Shown here: positions 16,564 to 25,778 of the stretch, piece after piece
Layout of the letters: each line of letters begins with the position of its first letter
How positions within the stretch are numbered: the first letter of the stretch is position 1
Translations under genes and position numbers: made by a program
Notes under the pieces: generated by a model
What the model saw: only the letters and a program-made list of their open reading frames with translations
Database searches by the model: none
What the model was told of the DNA's origin: nothing
NCBI GenBank assembly: GCA_910587165.1
Contig: CAJUKP010000018.1
Span: forward strand, 1-47,483
DNA: 47,483 nt
From: an uncultured Duncaniella sp.
GTDB taxonomy: Bacteria; Bacteroidota; Bacteroidia; Bacteroidales; Muribaculaceae
Direction: 5' to 3'

Positions 16564-17468
16564 TGAAACCGACCTTTGCATTCGTAACACAATCCTATCG
16601 GAAGGACATCCGGGAGTGCGAACTGTTGTGCGAGAGCATCGACAGATTCGCAGGCCCGGATGTGCCTCATTATATCATAGTCAACGACGACGACTACGAA
16701 CTGTTCCGCTCCAATGCGGCCTTCGCCCGCCGCCACATCCACCGCAAGAAGGAACTGATGCCCCGCTACATGATGCGTCTCCCCTTCACCATGCTGGGCC
16801 ACCGCTACCGCGTCTCACCCTTCACCATACCCGTGAGGGAATGGATAGAGCAGCAGATATGCAAGCTGGGTATCTTCAGCATCCTGCCCTCTGAGGTCGA
16901 GGCCGTGGTCAACATCGACTCAGAGTGTGTGCTCCTGCGCCCCTTCGGACTCGACGACATCTCCCGGGTGCGCCCCGACGGCTCCCGCGAGTGGATGCTC
17001 TACAAACGCATCTATGAAGACGAGCCGAGCCACGACCAGTATTGCCGTGTGGCCCGTTCGCTTCTCCCGCTGCCCGCATCCCCCGACACAGACGCATACT
17101 GCTATATGGCCCATCCGGCCGTATTCGTGCGTGAAAACCTCGACGCGCTCCTGGAAATGATAGCCTCACGGTCGATCTTCGGAAGCTGGAAACACAAGCT
17201 CTGCAACACATACCGCTTCAGCGAGTACTATCTCTACGGACTGTGCACCGACCATCTGCTGGGATGGCGCAACCACTATCCATACGACACACGCATACTT
17301 CCCGCCACACACATCAGCCGTTTCTCCACCTCCGGCGAGCTTCGCGACACACTGCAGACGCTCATGTCTACCCCGGGCATATACGGAGCATGGCTGCAGA
17401 AAGGGAAACGCACCGAACAGACACTGCCCCACGGTGAAGTGGCGGCGGTGGTGAGGGAATTTTTTTGA
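16563..17468 (+). CDS. DUF6492-like, glycosyltransferase-like protein
   Basis: A 301-residue soluble protein with no signal peptide. It begins FAFVTQSYRKDIRECELLCESI and continues with YIIVNDDDYELF and VNIDSECVLLRPF, matching the nucleotide-sugar-binding style of GT-A-fold glycosyltransferases and the DUF6492 family. The acidic pair in NDDD and the IDSE motif could be the metal site, by analogy to DxD. Translational coupling to the peptide transporter (one-base overlap) is clear, yet a functional link between the two is not obvious. Function not established. Confidence 0.65.
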   Translation: MKPTFAFVTQSYRKDIRECELLCESIDRFAGPDVPHYIIVNDDDYELFRSNAAFARRHIHRKKELMPRYMMRLPFTMLGHRYRVSPFTIPVREWIEQQICKLGIFSILPSEVEAVVNIDSECVLLRPFGLDDISRVRPDGSREWMLYKRIYEDEPSHDQYCRVARSLLPLPASPDTDAYCYMAHPAVFVRENLDALLEMIASRSIFGSWKHKLCNTYRFSEYYLYGLCTDHLLGWRNHYPYDTRILPATHISRFSTSGELRDTLQTLMSTPGIYGAWLQKGKRTEQTLPHGEVAAVVREFF

Positions 17469-17495
17469 TAATAAGCCCGAAAAACCGTAACTTTG
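17464..17495 (+). promoter_or_regulatory. Promoter of TonB receptor 17524
   Basis: TTTG (17464-17467), a 20 bp spacer and TAACTTTG (17488-17495). The -33 box overlaps the end of the previous gene. It excludes a TTG start at 17500. Confidence 0.82.
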
Positions 17496-17523
17496 CACCT
17501 TGAATCACACCAGACAGAGTACA

Positions 17524-19755
17524 ATGAAACACCCCCTACTGACAGCGGTGGCCCTGGTCACCGCATTTGGTGTCACGGCCGCCGAGGCTCCTGACACCAC
17601 CACCCTCCAGGTGGTACGTGTCACAGCCATCAAACAGAGCCGCTCGCTGCTTCGCCAACCGGTGACCGTCACCACCGTAAGACAGGCGGAACTGGAACGG
17701 CTCAATGTGAACGGGATGAAAGGACTGAGCGAGATAGCTCCCAACTTCTATATGCCCGACTACGGCTCGCGTATGACATCGTCGATCTATGTGCGTGGCA
17801 TCGGCGCCCGCATTGACCAGCCGGCTGTGGGGCTCAACGTCGACAATATCCCTTATCTCAACAAGAACGCCTTCGATTTCGACATCGCCGACATCGAGCG
17901 CATCGAGGTGCTGCGCGGACCACAGTCAACCCTCTACGGACGCAACACCATAGCAGGCCTCATCAATGTCTACACCCTCAATCCCATGAACTACCAGGGC
18001 ATAAACATCTCCGAAGAGATCACCACCAACGGTTCATGGGTGTCGAATTTCGGGGTCTATGCCAAATTCCATCCCCGGTTCGCGGTGTCGGTGGCAGGCA
18101 ACAACTACCGCGACAAAGGCTACTTCACCAACCGTCATGACGGCAAGAAAGCAGGACGTGGCAGCGGCGACTCGGGGCGTATCAAGCTCGTGTGGCGCCC
18201 CTCATCGGTGGTCAACATAGAGAATGTCGCATCCTTCACATCGTCGGAGCAGAAAGGCTACCCCTACAAGTTTTCCGAGACAGGCGAGGTGAACTACAAT
18301 GACGAGTGCCGCTACGACCGCGACATATTCACCGAAGGTCTCACCGTCAGCTGGGCCGCTCCGTGGTTCACACTCTCGTCCATCACAGGCTATCAGCACC
18401 TCGCCGACGACATGAGGATGGACCAGGACTTCCTCCCCCTCAGCTATTTCACCCTCCGCCAGCGGCAGAAGGAGAACAGTGTGACACAGGACATCGTGCT
18501 CCGTGGCACCAAAGGCTCATACCATTGGCTCGCGGGAGTGTTCGGATTCTACAAGCACAACAATATGCAAGCCCCGGTGGTGTTCAAGGAGGATGGCATA
18601 GAACATCTGATACTTGACAACATCAATCCCAAGCTCCCGAACGGTATGAGACTCGGATGGGATGACGACAATTTCACACTCGACAGCCGTTTCCGCCAGC
18701 CATCGCGCGGATTGGCCGTCTACCACCGTAGCTCCGTTGATATCGGACGGCTCACACTCGCCGCCGGCATACGCTTTGACTACGAGCACACCAACCTCAC
18801 ATACAGCAGCGACGTGGCCACATCGGCCACCATGTACAGCCGCGACATCCCCCTCATGAGCACCCCTATAGAGATCCATGACCGCGGACGCCTCGGCCAG
18901 ACCTTCCGCGAGCTCCTCCCCAACTTCTCGGTCACATGGAATATGCGCAACTCAGCCATATTCATCTCCGCCTCCAAGGGCTACAAGGCCGGCGGATACA
19001 ACACCCAGATGTTCAGCCAGATCCTGCAGTCGAAGATGATGAGCGTCATGGGGCAGGCCCCCGAGCTCGATGTCGACGGCATCGTGAGCTACCGCCCCGA
19101 GATCTCATGGAACTACGAGATCGGCGGCCACTTCTCATGCGACGGCGAACGTGTCTACTCAACCTTCTCGGCATTTCTCATCGACGTGCGCGACCAACAG
19201 GTCACTGTCTTCCCCGACGACTCCTTCACGGGACGCATGATGGCCAATGCCGGACGCACCCGCTCTCTCGGCGCGGAACTAACTGTGCGCTACACCCCCA
19301 TCTCACGCTGGCGTTTCGACCTCAGCTACGGCTACACCAACGCCACCTTCCGCCATTTCAACGACGGACGCACCGACCTCTCCGGCAAACGGGTGCCCTA
19401 CGCTCCCTCAAATACCCTCTTCCTCTCGGCCGCATACCGTCTCCCCATCAATTCCGACTATCTCCACGCCATCTCATTCTGCCCCACCCTGCGCGGCACA
19501 GGCTCGATCTACTGGGATGAGGAGAATCTCTACCGCCAGCCATTCTATGCCGAGCTGGGGGCTTCCGTGAGGCTCGAGCACTCACTGTGGTCCCTTGACT
19601 TCTGGGGAAAGAATCTCACCGACACGAGATTCGACGTGTTCCGCTACGAGAGCATCGGCAACAACTTCTTCCAGAGCGGCAAGCCTGTACGCGGCGGTGT
19701 CACACTGCGCATACGGCTGGATGCAGGGGAAATGAAGAAATTACATGATAATTAA
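17524..19755 (+). CDS. TonB-dependent receptor, siderophore-like
   Basis: A 743-residue receptor with a signal peptide (residues 1-20) and no carboxypeptidase-like domain, unlike the receptor at 1767. The plug domain begins near residue 25 with a TonB-box-like stretch (TTLQVVRVTAIKQ) and includes IERIEVLRGPQSTLYGRNTI (residues about 128-147). The barrel shows GYKAGGYNTQMF, common in iron-complex receptors, and ends in VTLRIRLDAG with a short tail EMKKLHDN after the last strand. A ferric siderophore or other small organic ligand is plausible. A lipoprotein gene follows 72 bp later. Confidence 0.88.
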   Translation: MKHPLLTAVALVTAFGVTAAEAPDTTTLQVVRVTAIKQSRSLLRQPVTVTTVRQAELERLNVNGMKGLSEIAPNFYMPDYGSRMTSSIYVRGIGARIDQPAVGLNVDNIPYLNKNAFDFDIADIERIEVLRGPQSTLYGRNTIAGLINVYTLNPMNYQGINISEEITTNGSWVSNFGVYAKFHPRFAVSVAGNNYRDKGYFTNRHDGKKAGRGSGDSGRIKLVWRPSSVVNIENVASFTSSEQKGYPYKFSETGEVNYNDECRYDRDIFTEGLTVSWAAPWFTLSSITGYQHLADDMRMDQDFLPLSYFTLRQRQKENSVTQDIVLRGTKGSYHWLAGVFGFYKHNNMQAPVVFKEDGIEHLILDNINPKLPNGMRLGWDDDNFTLDSRFRQPSRGLAVYHRSSVDIGRLTLAAGIRFDYEHTNLTYSSDVATSATMYSRDIPLMSTPIEIHDRGRLGQTFRELLPNFSVTWNMRNSAIFISASKGYKAGGYNTQMFSQILQSKMMSVMGQAPELDVDGIVSYRPEISWNYEIGGHFSCDGERVYSTFSAFLIDVRDQQVTVFPDDSFTGRMMANAGRTRSLGAELTVRYTPISRWRFDLSYGYTNATFRHFNDGRTDLSGKRVPYAPSNTLFLSAAYRLPINSDYLHAISFCPTLRGTGSIYWDEENLYRQPFYAELGASVRLEHSLWSLDFWGKNLTDTRFDVFRYESIGNNFFQSGKPVRGGVTLRIRLDAGEMKKLHDN

Positions 19756-19827
19756 CAGTTTCACACGCCGGGTCGCACAATAATAGCCACCCGGCCACGT
19801 TTATCATAGGAACAACCAACATTGATT

Positions 19828-20769
19828 ATGAAAATACTCCACTACCTCGCGGGCGCCCTTATCCCCGCATTAGCTTTCACTTCTTGCCTCAACAGCGGTG
19901 AGGATGCCAAGAACGAGGCGACCTACACCTACGCGAACACAGCGAACTTCAACTATGTGCGTGACCTCGAGACCGATGAGACAGCCATAATGGACGGAGC
20001 CACATACAAGATAAACTATGACTACACCCAGGCAAATGTAACTGTCGACATCAGCGGCCTCAAGGTGGCCGAGGATCTCGCACAGGTATCGCTCAAGCTC
20101 CCCACTCTCCCCTTCACCACCGATCTTCAGTCAGGTCTGTTTGTGACCCGCCAGAACACCGTGGTGCCCACCAACGCCATTCAGAACAACTACGTGTTCG
20201 ACACCTTCATCCTGCGCGCCAATCCCGACCGCTTTATCTACGTCGGAGGTCAGCTCGGCAGCTATCCCATCTATCTCCCCGCTTTCGAGCTCAACAGCCG
20301 TTATCAGGTGACCGTTTTCCCCATCCAGAGCGTATATCTCGGAACCACACTCTCCGACTCCGACAAAGAAGGCACCACCACCTACAAATATCTGGGCAAC
20401 CTCTATGCCGTCACCATCGACTACAAGAAACTCACCGCATCTATAAGCGTAGTCCAGTCGATGTTTGCAGAGAATATGCCTGCAAAATCATTTGAGATCA
20501 AGAATCTCCCCATCCAGCTCAACGAGTCCGGCTATACCATCGTCACCGATCCGGAAGTGACCTATCCCATCTACACCCCGAGCAACAAGGTGATGGAGAA
20601 CTGCTATGTGAGCGATGTGCGCGTCTCTTCTTTCCTCAACAGCGGCGCCACCGGCATCAACTTCACCCTCGACCTCTCGGGTATCGACGAGAAGGGCTTC
20701 GACTACGGAGTCTACAAAGTACGCTCAAGCCTCACCTACTACGGCACCCAGGAGAGCGACAAGAACTGA
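19828..20769 (+). CDS. Lipoprotein of unknown function
   Basis: A 313-residue protein with a lipoprotein signal (LIPALAFTSC, modified Cys at about residue 19) and a beta-rich body with no recognised domain. ATG 19828 is used; a TTG six bases earlier is possible. It has no promoter of its own visible and lies 72 bp after the TonB receptor, suggesting the two are cotranscribed and that it may be a surface partner binding the same ligand, which is inference. It is followed by a strong terminator. Confidence 0.7.
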   Translation: MKILHYLAGALIPALAFTSCLNSGEDAKNEATYTYANTANFNYVRDLETDETAIMDGATYKINYDYTQANVTVDISGLKVAEDLAQVSLKLPTLPFTTDLQSGLFVTRQNTVVPTNAIQNNYVFDTFILRANPDRFIYVGGQLGSYPIYLPAFELNSRYQVTVFPIQSVYLGTTLSDSDKEGTTTYKYLGNLYAVTIDYKKLTASISVVQSMFAENMPAKSFEIKNLPIQLNESGYTIVTDPEVTYPIYTPSNKVMENCYVSDVRVSSFLNSGATGINFTLDLSGIDEKGFDYGVYKVRSSLTYYGTQESDKN

Positions 20770-20816
20770 TCTCCCCAACCATCAGACGACATATATCAGG
20801 CCAAGCCTGATTACTG

Positions 20817-20872
20817 AAAATTACGGTTCCTATACTGCTGTCGGAAAGCAGACATAGGAACCGTAATTTTTT
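20817..20872. terminator. Strong bidirectional terminator
   Basis: Two perfect 17 bp arms (20817-20833 and 20854-20870, ending TACGGTTCCTAT/ATAGGAACCGTA), an inner CTGCT/AGCAG stem, and a T run on the plus strand with A on the opposite flank. It ends the receptor-lipoprotein transcript. Confidence 0.92.
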
Positions 20873-20896
20873 CAGTGGTTGTCCAATTAAAAAAAC

Positions 20897-21092
20897 CTGC
20901 CCCATCGGGGCAATGCAATGGTAGGCCGGGGTGATAACCCCGGTTCTAATCACGGATCAGTATATGGCGTCGCGTAGCGCCGCAACAGTTTGCGCATATT
21001 GCCGCGACGCTACGCGACGCTATTCCATGTACCTACGGGTGAATACCAGGATTATCACCCCGGTCTACCATTGCACTGCCCCGATGGGACAG
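20897..21092. repeat. Large palindromic element, GC-rich core
   Basis: Outer arms 20897-20937 and 21052-21092 match at 38 of 41 positions (CCCCATCGGGGCA, CCGGGGTGATAA). Inner arms 20967-20983 and 21004-21020 (GCGTCGCGTAGCG type) match at 16 of 17. Total span is 196 bp, with two-fold symmetry about 20994. It has no open frame and does not resemble elements A-F. It looks like a REP/BIME-type repeat or a remnant of a mobile element. Confidence 0.8.
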
Positions 21093-21140
21093 ATTGAGGA
21101 GAGAACCTGCTTTCCCCCTCCCATCCGCTTGTATGCCTAC

Positions 21141-21179
21141 AAAAAAGAATCGGACGACGTGACTTGTCATCCGATTCTT
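21141..21179 (-). terminator. Terminator of glycogen phosphorylase gene
   Basis: Stem AAGAATCGGACGAC (21145-21158) with GTCATCCGATTCTT (21166-21179), 13 of 14 matched, followed on the minus strand by six T. It lies 48 bp after the stop codon of glgP. Confidence 0.88.
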
Positions 21180-21226
21180 CTTTTCTATTTTTCATTCAGC
21201 CACACGGCGGTGTCTGAATGCCTTTA

Positions 21227-23788
21227 TCAGATCCAGCGGACAAAGGCGAAGTCCTGACGGTGGGGTAGATTCTCGTTCCAGGGATAGAGACGGAATCCGT
21301 AGCGGAACACACCGGGATCGCGGAGCTTGTCCGTGCACTCGAAGGTGACGATGTTGCCCTCCTTCGAAACCACTTTGAAGGGAAGAGTGAAGACACGCTT
21401 GATCTCGTTGTCGACAACCTTGTCAACCACAAGTTCGAGACGCAGATCGTTGGCCAGACCATTGGCGTCTACCTTGACAACACTTGTGAAGCCCTGACCG
21501 GAGATATTGTTCTGGTGGAGGTCCTCCTTGGTGTGGACGTCAAGCACCTTGACGCCATCCCATGCGGCAGCCACTTTCTCCTTCCAGGCAGCGATCTCGC
21601 GGGCCATCTTGTCGCCGTCGGCCGACAGCTTGGCGAAACGCTTTGCCTCGGGCTCGTAGAAGCGTGAGATGTAGTCCTCGATCATGCGCTGCATGGTGTA
21701 CTGGGGAGCGATATGGCCGATGGAACGCTTGATGTACTGGATCCACTCGGGTGAGTAGCCCTTCGAGTTCTTGGCGAAGTAGAGGGGGATGATCTCGTTC
21801 TCGAGCATGGAGTAGATAGTGGCGGCATCGAGCTTGTCCTGCTGACCCTGGTCGGTGTAGGTACGCTTGTCGGTGAGGGCCCAGCCGGCTTTCTCATCGA
21901 GGCGATAGCCTTCATACCACCATCCGTCGAGCACGGAGAAGTTGAGCACACCGTTCATCTCGGCTTTCTCGCCCGATGTACCGGATGCCTCGAGGGGACG
22001 GGTGGGTGTGTTGAGCCAGATGTCGACACCGGTCACGAGACGCTTGGCCACGATCATGTTATAGTCCTCGAGGAAGATGATCTTACCCTGGAACTGGGGC
22101 ATGTGGGAGATCTCCATGATGCGCTTGATGAGGCCCTGGCCTGCACCGTCGGCGGGGTGAGCCTTACCTGAGAACACGAACTGGACAGGGAACTGGTCGT
22201 TGTTGACGATACGGGCCAGACGGTCAAGGTCGGTGAAGAGAAGGTGGGCACGCTTATAGGTGGCGAAGCGACGGGCGAAGCCGATGATGAGTGCGTTGGG
22301 GTTGATCTTCTCGAGGATCTTGATCACAGCCGAGGGATCACCCTGGTTGGCGAGCCACTTGGCCTTGAAATCACGCTTGACGAAGTTGATGAACTTGTTC
22401 TTGAGAGCGCAGCGCATATCCCAGATCTCGTCGTCCTTAACCTTGAAGATATTCTCCCAGGCCTTGGGATCGCTCTGGTGTGAGAACACCTGGCTGCCGA
22501 GCTTATCGGCATAGAATGCCTTCCACTCGCTGGCGGCCCATGTGGGCATATGCACACCGTTGGTCACATAACCGACGTGGCTTTCCTCCCATGAGTAGCC
22601 CTTCCAGAGTCCGGCGAACATCTTCTTGGACACTTCGCCGTGGAGCCAGCTCACACCGTTGGCCTCCTGGCAGGTGTTGAGGGCGAACACGCTCATTGAG
22701 AAGCGGTCCTGGCTGTCGGGGTTCTCGCGGCCCATGTTCATGAGGTCCTGCCATGAGATGCCCAGACGTGCGGGGAAGTTCTGGAGATACTTGTGGGCGA
22801 GGCCTTCGTCGAAATAGTCGTGGCCGGCGGGCACGGGGGTGTGCACGGTATAGAGCGACGACGAGCGCACGAGTTCGAGAGCGGTCTGGAAGTCGAGGTG
22901 CTTCTCCTCCACATAGTCGGCGAGACGCTGGAGGTTGAGCAGGGCGGCGTGACCCTCGTTGCAGTGATAGATGGTGTGGTTGATGCCGAGTTTCTTGAGC
23001 GCGAGCACACCACCTACGCCGAGCAGGTATTCCTGCTTGATACGGTTCTCCCAGTCACCGCCGTAGAGCTTGTGGGTGATGGGGCGGTCGAACTCCGAGT
23101 TCATGTCGAAATCGGTGTCGAGCAGATATAGGTTCATGCGGCCCACGTTGACACGCCAGATGTGGCTGTAGATGATTCGGTCGTGGTAGGGCACCTCGAG
23201 AATCATGGGACGGCCGTTCTCCTCGGTCACCTGCTCGATGGGGAGCTGGTCGAAGTTCTGGGGCTCGTAGTTGGCGATCTGCTGACCGTCAACGCTGAGG
23301 GTCTGGGTGAAGTAGCCGTAGCGATAGAGGAAACCGATGGCAGCCATGTCGACACGGCTGTCGGAAGCCTCCTTGATATAGTCGCCGGCGAGCACACCGA
23401 GGCCGCCGGAATAAATCTTGAGACAGTTGCAGAGACCATACTCCATGGAGAAGTAGCTCACGGAGGGGATGTCCTTGCGCATGGGCTCGGCCATGTAGGC
23501 CTTGAACATCTCATACACATGGTTCATGCGGTCCATGAGGAGCTTGTCGTTCATGATCTCTTCCAGACGCTCCGAGGAGAGCTGCTGGAGAAGCATGACA
23601 GGGTTCTCGCCGGTGGCGCGCCACAGGTCGTGGTCGAGGTCGCGGAAGAGGTTCTTTGCCTCCGAGTTCCACACCCACCAGAGGTTGCGGGAGAGCTTGT
23701 CGAGAGGCTTGAGGGCCTCGGGAAGCTGTGCCTTCACGGTGAGGTCACGCCATACGGGGGCGTTGCTGTTACTTACAGGAAGTTTCAT
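21227..23788 (-). CDS. glgP: Alpha-glucan (glycogen) phosphorylase
   Basis: An 853-residue GT35 enzyme of the short alpha-glucan phosphorylase type (with an N-terminal DUF3417-like part, NLWWVWNSEAKNLFRDLD). It has SYFSMEYGLCNCLKIYSGGLGVLAGDY, the HNEGH-like YHCNEGHAA motif, and the PLP-lysine region EASGTSGEKAEMNG. It releases glucose-1-phosphate from stored glycogen in the cytoplasm. The glycogen synthase gene lies directly upstream on the same strand, separated by 142 bp that include a terminator-like hairpin, so the two genes are partly uncoupled. I see no canonical -7 box in that gap. Confidence 0.93.
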   Translation of the reverse strand: MKLPVSNSNAPVWRDLTVKAQLPEALKPLDKLSRNLWWVWNSEAKNLFRDLDHDLWRATGENPVMLLQQLSSERLEEIMNDKLLMDRMNHVYEMFKAYMAEPMRKDIPSVSYFSMEYGLCNCLKIYSGGLGVLAGDYIKEASDSRVDMAAIGFLYRYGYFTQTLSVDGQQIANYEPQNFDQLPIEQVTEENGRPMILEVPYHDRIIYSHIWRVNVGRMNLYLLDTDFDMNSEFDRPITHKLYGGDWENRIKQEYLLGVGGVLALKKLGINHTIYHCNEGHAALLNLQRLADYVEEKHLDFQTALELVRSSSLYTVHTPVPAGHDYFDEGLAHKYLQNFPARLGISWQDLMNMGRENPDSQDRFSMSVFALNTCQEANGVSWLHGEVSKKMFAGLWKGYSWEESHVGYVTNGVHMPTWAASEWKAFYADKLGSQVFSHQSDPKAWENIFKVKDDEIWDMRCALKNKFINFVKRDFKAKWLANQGDPSAVIKILEKINPNALIIGFARRFATYKRAHLLFTDLDRLARIVNNDQFPVQFVFSGKAHPADGAGQGLIKRIMEISHMPQFQGKIIFLEDYNMIVAKRLVTGVDIWLNTPTRPLEASGTSGEKAEMNGVLNFSVLDGWWYEGYRLDEKAGWALTDKRTYTDQGQQDKLDAATIYSMLENEIIPLYFAKNSKGYSPEWIQYIKRSIGHIAPQYTMQRMIEDYISRFYEPEAKRFAKLSADGDKMAREIAAWKEKVAAAWDGVKVLDVHTKEDLHQNNISGQGFTSVVKVDANGLANDLRLELVVDKVVDNEIKRVFTLPFKVVSKEGNIVTFECTDKLRDPGVFRYGFRLYPWNENLPHRQDFAFVRWI

Positions 23789-23869
23789 ATTAAAACAGTT
23801 AGTATTGATCTTTCTTTTAAATAGAGTATCGCTTATAGGAAAGCTGTGTAAATGATATCTATGCCGGAG

Positions 23870-23918
23870 AAAAAAACCACTGACCCGGGAGGCTTAGGTC
23901 AAGACCTTCCGGTTCAGG
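23870..23918 (-). terminator. Terminator-like hairpin after glycogen synthase
   Basis: Minus-strand stem CTGAACCGGAAGG/CCTCCCGGGTCAG (23905-23917 with 23880-23892, with two imperfect pairs), an inner AGGTC/GACCT stem and then a T run. It may terminate or attenuate transcription into glgP. Confidence 0.75.
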
Positions 23919-23930
23919 GTATTGTTCGTG

Positions 23931-25646
23931 TCATTTCCGCTGCGAGGCGTTGGCTATAGCCTGAGCGTAAGCTTGGTCGTAATATTTTATGAAGTTGCCC
24001 CATGCGGCCGCCTCGGCTGTGCGCACGGCGGCGCGATGGATGCGGCGGATGGTGCGGTCGTCGGCACAGGTGAGATATTCCACCGAGTGGGCTAGATTGG
24101 CCACGACTCCGTCATAGTTGGAGTCGCCGCGGCCTATGACATTCACGCCACACTCCTCGAAATCATTGTCGTAGGTCTCGAGCACCCACTGTCCGAATCC
24201 GGAGAGCGAGGTGGTGACGGTGGGCACACCGAATGCCACACTCTCCAACGGGGTATAGCCCCAGGGTTCGTAGTAGGAAGGGAACACCGTTGCGTCAGCG
24301 CCGATGAGCAGGTCGTAATAGCTGCGGTTGAAGATTCCGTCGGTGCCGTTGAGATAGCAGGGCACATAGATGACCATCACCCTCGGATCCACCGACTCCC
24401 ATCCGAGCTGACGGATGCGGCACATGACGGCGTCGCTGTCGGGATTGTTGAGCCAATGGGTGAGCACGGGCTGTGACAGCGGGGCGGCATCGGCAGGACA
24501 GCCGGAGTCAAGACGCTCGCGCAGGTCGGCACGGGCCTCTCTGGGCCATGCGGGCACCATCACGAAAGCCACAACCTTGCGGCAGCATGAGATGCTCTTG
24601 AGCGTCGCGGCCATATCGAGATAGAGGTCGAGGCCCTTGTTGCGATACTCACAGCGTCCGCTGGTGATCATTATGAATGTATTGTCGTCAAGCGGCTGAC
24701 CGGTGAGGGCTGTGGCCACATCGAGCATCACCTTGCGGGCGGCGGCGCGGTCGGCCTTGAACTGTGAGCCTGAAGGCACGAATCCCTTCTCGAAACCGTT
24801 GGGGGTCACCACATCGGGGCGGCGGCCGAGAAGCTGCTCACATTCACGGGCGGTGATCTCGCTCACGGTGGTGAACACATCGGCCTGTGTGGCCGCGGCC
24901 TTCTCCAACGAATGCTTGGCCTCCATGTTGAGTTCGCGGGCCATCTGATCGCCATTGTAGTTGGGCAACTGGTCGTAGAGGGGCTTGTTGTTACCGCAGA
25001 TGCTGCGGCCTATGCTTGTGGCGTGGGTGGTGAACACTGTGGCCACCTTGGGGAGCTTCCACTTCACGTAGAGCAGGCCCATTCCGGTGGTCCACTCGTC
25101 AAAGTGGGCCACGACGTCAAATTTCACTTTTCTCGGGCGGCCACGTTTGCCTTTGGGTGCGATGGCACCTTCGGGGGCACCGTAGCCCGAAGCGAGTATT
25201 GATTCTATCACGACTCCCGAGGCGTGGGCGAAGGCGCAGCCCTCGTCATAATCGCCATAGGCGTGTAGTGAGTCAACTCCAAATCTCGTCCACATCTCGC
25301 CGTAGAATTCGTCCTTCACGGCATACATACCGTCGAATTTCACAAGGACGGCAACCGGACGACCGGGGATCTCCCAGCGGCCTACACGAACACTCACTCC
25401 CTCGGGGAGGGCGGCGTTCTTGGCCCAGACAGTGAGACCGGGAACATTACATTCTGCAAACCAAGGTGATGGGTTCTCCTCTGTCCATACATCCGGACCG
25501 ATGAATATTGTCTTGTCCTTGTTGAGCTTCTGGAGAGTTTTGGCCTTTGTGGAAAGGACTGTATAAATCCCACCTATCTTGTTACACACTTCCCAACTGA
25601 CCTCAAACAACAGGTCAGGTTGCTGCGTAGCAGGTCTTTTATCCAT
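23931..25646 (-). CDS. Glycogen synthase, GT3 (eukaryote-like) family
   Basis: A 571-residue protein with the GT3 start (LLFEVSWEVCNKIGGIYTVL, holding the KxGG-like nucleotide-sugar motif), VVAHFDEWTTGMGLLY, FTTHATSIGRSICGN, and the C-terminal acid pair region FPSYYEPWGYTPLESVAFGVP. It is related to eukaryotic glycogen synthases that use UDP-glucose, rather than bacterial GT5 GlgA. It builds the polymer that the neighbouring phosphorylase degrades. Residues 165-173 (KGKRGRPRK) form a basic insert with an AT-hook-like GRP core, unusual for this enzyme. On the minus strand a -7 box TAACTTTG lies at 25683-25676. Confidence 0.9.
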   Translation of the reverse strand: MDKRPATQQPDLLFEVSWEVCNKIGGIYTVLSTKAKTLQKLNKDKTIFIGPDVWTEENPSPWFAECNVPGLTVWAKNAALPEGVSVRVGRWEIPGRPVAVLVKFDGMYAVKDEFYGEMWTRFGVDSLHAYGDYDEGCAFAHASGVVIESILASGYGAPEGAIAPKGKRGRPRKVKFDVVAHFDEWTTGMGLLYVKWKLPKVATVFTTHATSIGRSICGNNKPLYDQLPNYNGDQMARELNMEAKHSLEKAAATQADVFTTVSEITARECEQLLGRRPDVVTPNGFEKGFVPSGSQFKADRAAARKVMLDVATALTGQPLDDNTFIMITSGRCEYRNKGLDLYLDMAATLKSISCCRKVVAFVMVPAWPREARADLRERLDSGCPADAAPLSQPVLTHWLNNPDSDAVMCRIRQLGWESVDPRVMVIYVPCYLNGTDGIFNRSYYDLLIGADATVFPSYYEPWGYTPLESVAFGVPTVTTSLSGFGQWVLETYDNDFEECGVNVIGRGDSNYDGVVANLAHSVEYLTCADDRTIRRIHRAAVRTAEAAAWGNFIKYYDQAYAQAIANASQRK

Positions 25647-25675
25647 TTATTATATCGAATATTTGTTTCAGGGCG

Positions 25676-25683
25676 CAAAGTTA
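25676..25683 (-). promoter_or_regulatory. -7 element of glycogen synthase promoter
   Basis: TAACTTTG on the minus strand, 29 bp upstream of the start codon. No good -33 box is visible at the expected distance. Confidence 0.6.
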
Positions 25684-25722
25684 CTAAAAATTTTCCAATT
25701 ATCTCATTTTTAGTCCACAAAA

Positions 25723-25756
25723 GTGTCAGACCCCATCTTCTGACGGGGCCTGACAC
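25723..25756 (-). terminator. Terminator of the GH43 gene
   Basis: Arms GTGTCAGACCCC (25723-25734) and GGGGCCTGACAC (25745-25756), 11 of 12 matched, with T runs on both strands. It lies between the end of the GH43 gene and the glycogen synthase promoter. Confidence 0.85.
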
Positions 25757-25778
25757 CTTTTTCATGACAAATCACGCG

